Below are positions 60,636-64,000 of a stretch of 64,000 nucleotides of DNA, piece by piece. The notes beneath the pieces were generated by a model that did no database searches, was not told where the DNA came from, and was given only the letters and a program-made list of their open reading frames with translations. The DNA comes from Thermohalobaculum sp039033215 (lineage in GTDB: Bacteria > Pseudomonadota > Alphaproteobacteria > Rhodobacterales > Rhodobacteraceae), in the NCBI GenBank assembly GCA_039033215.1, contig JBCCDA010000001.1, forward strand, positions 1 to 64,000, given 5' to 3'. Position numbers and translations under genes: made by a program. Positions within the stretch are counted from its first letter, which is position 1. Each line of letters begins with the position of its first letter.

Positions 60636-62396
60636 TTAGGCGGGCAGACCGGCTTTCAGTAGGCCCTGCGCCAGGTGATCAGCCTCGCCTGCATTGATTT
60701 CGGGTTGCTTTGCAACCCACGCATTGACCGAGAATCCGGGCTGCGTCTTCATAACTTCCTTCGCATAGAAAGCGGCCTTGTCGGTCTGACCCAGATGGCC
60801 GTGGCTCGCCGCCAGCAACCGGCTGCCCATATTCGGATTCGTCATGCGGGCAAGGGTGCTGACAACTTCGTTGTAGCTGCGGGCCGAGAAGTGGGCGTCC
60901 GCCTGATACCAGAGGTACGCGTCGGGGTACGACGGGTTCAGGCGCATCGCCCGCCCGATCAAGTCCAGCGCCTCGTCCGGCTGACCGGAGAACGCTAACG
61001 TGTCGGCAAGCTCGGCCATGATATCGCAGTCGTTGGGATTGAGTTCCAGCGCTTCTCGCAACTCGGCGATCGCAAGGTCCTGCTTCTTGGTGAAGAGAAG
61101 GCTGAACCCCAGCTCTGCATGAGCGCGCGCGCTCGATCGGTCGAGAGAGACAGCCTTCTGCGCCCAGGAAACCGCGTCCTCGAGCCCGGACTCAGGCACA
61201 TCGCCCCATGAGAACTGCCAATCGTAGTTGCGGGCGCGGGCCATCCCGGCACAAGCCGGGGCATACTCGGCATCGTGGTCCAATGCGGCCAAGAAATGGA
61301 TTTGCGCGCGTGCGTTATCTTCTGGGGTATGGCGCCAAAGGTGCTCTCGCGCCTGCAGCACCTCGCCATACGCTTTCAAATTCTGAGTAACCAATTCGTT
61401 CCTCCGGCTGGATTCAACGCGTTTTATCCGGCCTGCAAGGGTACTCACTATGACAAAAGCCACATCGTCCTGAACGGCGAAGATATCGGTTAGCTGGCGG
61501 TCGTACTTTTCGGACCAGAGGTTACGACCGGTCATCGAGTCGATGAGCACGACCCGGACCCTCAGCCGCTCGCCCGAGATGCGCACACCGCCTTCAAGAA
61601 GGTACCGAACGCCAAGTTCTTGCGCCGCTTTCACATCACCTCGCTTGCGGCCCTCATAGAAAGACGACGATTGGGGGGAAATCACGAACAGTTCTTCGAA
61701 CTTGCCAAGGCATGTCGCGATGTCCTCACTCAGACCTTGTGCAAGGACCTGGCCTTCTTCGTTTCCGGAAGCAACGGTGAACGGCATCACGGCGATCGAC
61801 GGGCGATCTGGAAGGCTGAGCGGGGCAGGCAAGGTTCGCGGGCTTGGGTTGAGGGCTGAACTTGGAAGGTCGGTCAACACCTTGTAGATCGTCAGTGGCG
61901 TGTCGAGGTTACGCAACTCGTGCGTGCCCATGCTTTCGAACCCGACCGGCAGGCTGCGCTTGACCAAATCGTAGACGACCTCGGACACGCAAATGCCATC
62001 AGGGTCTGCATAGCTTTCCATTCGCGCGGCCACATTGACCGAATGGCCGTAGATGTCTCCGCCCTCGCGCATGATCTCGCCCAAGTGGACGCCGATTCGA
62101 AACCGCGGGCGCATCTCGTCCGGGATCTCGGCGTTCTGTTCCTTGAGGCGGTTCTGCACCGCGATGCCGTACTGGACCGCTGCAATGGCAGATGGAAACT
62201 CCACCATTGCGCCGTCGCCCGTGGTCTTCACCAGGGCACCGCCATGGTCGCCGATCAGATCTACAAGCGTCTTGAGGCAGGCGGTGGTGAGTGTATGGGT
62301 TTCGGCCTCTCTGGAGGCCATCAAACGTGAGTATCCCTCCGCGTCAGCCACGACGACGGCGCGCAACTCGTGAGGCTGACTGCCATCCACGCCCAT
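60636..62396 (-). CDS. Class III adenylate/guanylate cyclase with TolB-like and TPR domains
   Basis: A 586 aa signalling protein. The cyclase domain (residues about 10-180) has the metal-binding AVVVADAEGYSRLM, KTTGDGAMVEF (Lys and the second Asp), RIGVHLGE and YGHSVNVAARMES with the catalytic Asn and Arg, so it looks active. A TolB-N-like segment (SIAVMPFTVASGNEEGQVLAQGLSEDI in two parts) follows, then tetratricopeptide repeats (SSARAHAELGFSLLF, PNDCDIMAELADTLAF, NPSYPDAYLWYQADAHF). No membrane segment. ATG 62396. The nucleotide product is not decided by sequence alone; the Lys suggests cAMP. Confidence 0.88.
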   Translation of the reverse strand: MGVDGSQPHELRAVVVADAEGYSRLMASREAETHTLTTACLKTLVDLIGDHGGALVKTTGDGAMVEFPSAIAAVQYGIAVQNRLKEQNAEIPDEMRPRFRIGVHLGEIMREGGDIYGHSVNVAARMESYADPDGICVSEVVYDLVKRSLPVGFESMGTHELRNLDTPLTIYKVLTDLPSSALNPSPRTLPAPLSLPDRPSIAVMPFTVASGNEEGQVLAQGLSEDIATCLGKFEELFVISPQSSSFYEGRKRGDVKAAQELGVRYLLEGGVRISGERLRVRVVLIDSMTGRNLWSEKYDRQLTDIFAVQDDVAFVIVSTLAGRIKRVESSRRNELVTQNLKAYGEVLQAREHLWRHTPEDNARAQIHFLAALDHDAEYAPACAGMARARNYDWQFSWGDVPESGLEDAVSWAQKAVSLDRSSARAHAELGFSLLFTKKQDLAIAELREALELNPNDCDIMAELADTLAFSGQPDEALDLIGRAMRLNPSYPDAYLWYQADAHFSARSYNEVVSTLARMTNPNMGSRLLAASHGHLGQTDKAAFYAKEVMKTQPGFSVNAWVAKQPEINAGEADHLAQGLLKAGLPA

Positions 62397-62560
62397 TTTC
62401 GGTCCCGAGATTGACGGTTCGATGTACCCCTGGGCTATTCTCTCAGTTTGTAGGCAAAACGACAACCCTAAGGATTGTACAGGCCAGGACGCCTGCACAT
62501 TAGTTGGGCTAATTCAAGCCGGTGCCGCTGCGTGTGGCAGCGCCTAGACGCGCCGAGTGC

Positions 62561-63136
62561 TCAGTCGCTACCTACGCGCCCGCCGCCGACACGTCCGCCG
62601 CCGACCCGGCCCCCGCCGACTCTGCCACCGCCAACCCGGCCCCCGCCGACACGTCCGCCGCCCACGGGATTGCCGTGGCCGCCGCCGTGCTCGTCGCCGA
62701 TTTCGAGGTCGAGCAGAAGGGTCTCGAGCGACCCCGTCGAGATGTCCATCCTCAGCGAGATATCGTTCTTGTCGTACGTCCAGTACTTGATGTTCTTCGA
62801 GAAATCATAGCTTTGGGCAAAGACGCCGGTCTGATCCGTGTTGCCAGGTACCAGGGGGCTCCCAGAACTTTGGTCCTTCGGATCGCTCCCTGGTCCATGC
62901 ACGACGAAAATGGCCGGCGTTCCCATCTGGAACGACATTCCCGCAAAGGCGAAGCCATAGATCCGCGCGAGACGCACGTCTTCGGCCTTGTCGGCATCTG
63001 GCTCGTACTGCAGCTGATCCTGCAGTTCCCGCGCCCGGCCGTCGCCGACATACTCACGATCCTTTACAAATGCGATATCCGAGAGTTCGACCCCGTAAAG
63101 GAGGATGGAGGAACTGCTGAGCAGGGTTTCTGACAT
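62561..63136 (-). CDS. Protein with a C-terminal VGGGR repeat, next to a metalloprotease
   Basis: A 191 aa protein of unknown function with no signal peptide. Residues 1-150 have no motif I recognise; they contain FAFAGMSFQMGTPAIFVVHG and YDFSKNIKYWTYDKNDISL. The C-terminus, after a His/Gly-rich HGGGHGNP, is six perfect copies of VGGGR followed by VGSD. ATG 63136 has AGGAG 10 bases before it and starts one base after the stop of the metalloprotease gene, so the two are in one operon. The repeat is basic and glycine-rich and likely disordered; it could bind acidic polymers or the metalloprotease. Not identified. Confidence 0.65.
   Translation of the reverse strand: MSETLLSSSSILLYGVELSDIAFVKDREYVGDGRARELQDQLQYEPDADKAEDVRLARIYGFAFAGMSFQMGTPAIFVVHGPGSDPKDQSSGSPLVPGNTDQTGVFAQSYDFSKNIKYWTYDKNDISLRMDISTGSLETLLLDLEIGDEHGGGHGNPVGGGRVGGGRVGGGRVGGGRVGGGRVGGGRVGSD
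62576..62665. repeat. Six 15-bp coding repeats for VGGGR
   Basis: Six head-to-tail 15-base units in the minus-strand frame encode VGGGR. The codons vary: units 2 and 4 are identical, units 1 and 5 differ at one base, and 3 and 6 are distinct. All six encode exactly the same five residues, which points to selection on the peptide rather than recent slippage alone. Confidence 0.9.
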
Positions 63137-63137
63137 T

Positions 63138-64000
63138 CTAACTTGCTCCTTCTGGAAGTTTCTTGTGTCGATGCCCACGCGCCCTGCAGGGCGGGATCAA
63201 GGTATCGGTCCTGGCCGAGAACGCGTGGCTGTCGTCATCTGGTGGCGTCAGGCGGGGGCCTACGCGCACATGTCCGATCCCTCGGCGCGCGAGGTTGTGG
63301 CCTAAAATCGACGCATAGTGGCCGCCACTGACTTCGCGCTCGGCCTCCATCAGGGTCGCCGCCACATCGGCGTAGTCGAGCCTCGGGGTGAGTTTGGCAA
63401 AACTCGCGGCCATGTAGCTGCCAATGAAATCGCGAGCCTCCAGCAAGGCGACGCGCATCTCCTCGGGATGGTCTGCATAGGCGCGGTGGAAGTCGTCCTG
63501 TAGCCGTTCGTGATACTCCGGGTGATACTCAAGCGCATCCGAAAGCCGCGCGGTCTCTGCCGAGATCACACCTCGCGCCTTCAACGACTCGTGGAACAGA
63601 TCAACGAAGGTATCGAAGATCGCGGCAGACATTGGCAGGCCCAGGTCGTGTTCGCTTTCCCAACCGTCTGCGAAGTCCCAAAGGGTGCAGCGATTCGCGA
63701 CCACCCGGATCTGGTGATTGTGGCTGAGCTCTGCGATCCGGTTCAGACGGTTCAGGGAGTAGAGGTTGCCGCTCGTGTTCTCTAGCAGGCGGTCCACCAC
63801 GCTGTCGAAATGCAGCGACGCGATCAGCCCCACCATGTCCGCGGCGCTCTCGTGGAAACCGTAGTAGTCGTCGGTTACACGCGTCGGGTCCGGCAACCCG
63901 ATGATTGGGTAGATGATCGAGTGACCGACCTCGTGTCCGAGTACGTCGAAGTTCAGGCTGAAGGGACGGTAGCCACCGTTCGGCATGTGGTAGCCGCCGA
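63138..64000 (-). CDS. Zinc metalloprotease (gluzincin type), N-terminus outside window
   Basis: About 287 residues of a longer protein; its start lies beyond the right edge. The catalytic motif is LGHEVGHSIIYP (HExxH), and 30 residues later GFHESAADMVG supplies the third zinc ligand Glu with the E-x-x-x-D spacing, as in thermolysin/fungalysin-like gluzincins. The following helix-rich part (ARLSDALEYHPEYHERLQDD and so on) has no close family in my recall. The C-terminal tail (DTLIPPCRARGHRHKKLPEGAS) is basic. It ends one base before the VGGGR-repeat gene starts. Confidence 0.75.
   Translation of the reverse strand, partial: GGYHMPNGGYRPFSLNFDVLGHEVGHSIIYPIIGLPDPTRVTDDYYGFHESAADMVGLIASLHFDSVVDRLLENTSGNLYSLNRLNRIAELSHNHQIRVVANRCTLWDFADGWESEHDLGLPMSAAIFDTFVDLFHESLKARGVISAETARLSDALEYHPEYHERLQDDFHRAYADHPEEMRVALLEARDFIGSYMAASFAKLTPRLDYADVAATLMEAEREVSGGHYASILGHNLARRGIGHVRVGPRLTPPDDDSHAFSARTDTLIPPCRARGHRHKKLPEGAS

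Overview
This 64 kb window is ordinary chromosome from a GC-rich alphaproteobacterium. It most likely belongs to the Rhodobacteraceae (Roseobacter group). Supporting signs are the dnaB-alr-DUF2927-mlaEF-radA-cvpA-purF-der neighbourhood, a petABC cytochrome bc1 operon, a queCED cluster, PutA paired with an Lrp-type PutR, a split sulfopyruvate decarboxylase, and DUF families (DUF2852, DUF1223, DUF2237, DUF2927) that are common in that group. I see no rRNA, tRNA, CRISPR array, prophage or insertion sequence. Assignments come from reading translated sequence and motifs; no database search was run.

Layout. 1-13 kb: 3' end of dnaB, alr, a DUF2927 lipoprotein, MlaE/MlaF lipid transporter, a PqiA-like membrane protein, radA, cvpA, purF, a short-chain dehydrogenase homologue with a degenerate active site, a perfect 16-bp parS-like palindrome, and der. 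12-23 kb: small membrane and exported proteins, a TetR regulator, secG, an ArnT-like glycosyltransferase, a double cold-shock protein, DUF1223/DUF2237/DUF2147 proteins and an aminopeptidase P. 22.5-25.6 kb: a tungstate-type ABC transporter (tupBCA) convergent with an HTH/ligand-binding fusion that probably regulates it. 25.7-32.2 kb: a four-gene minus-strand run (dienelactone hydrolase-like, GMC oxidoreductase, non-pyrrolysine MttB-like methyltransferase, DMGDH-like FAD/GcvT enzyme), probably for a methylated quaternary amine. 32-37 kb: EamA exporter, argB, an MFS transporter, trmL.

36.8-43.4 kb: petABC with a clear terminator, aroC, queC-queE-queD (7-deazaguanine synthesis, with an unusual QueD), and a HIT protein. 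43.3-47.7 kb: a GT14-like glycosyltransferase divergent from two sulfotransferases, then an orphan ABC ATPase preceded by an 11-bp tandem repeat. 48-53 kb: sulfopyruvate decarboxylase subunits, an overlapping run of an iron-sulfur uracil-DNA glycosylase, a lipoprotein hydrolase and two unknowns. 52-61 kb: Entner-Doudoroff genes eda-kdgK-pgi, a class IV aminotransferase, and the putR/putA pair. 60.6-64 kb: a class III nucleotide cyclase with TPR repeats, a short protein ending in six VGGGR repeats, and immediately upstream of it a HExxH metalloprotease cut by the window edge.

The least explained parts are the metalloprotease/VGGGR-repeat pair at the right edge, the MttB-like amine cluster, the QueD with Tyr in place of the catalytic Cys, the helically phased repeat at 47.83 kb, the twin hairpin repeat at 42.8 kb, and the isolated parS-like site at 10.45 kb.
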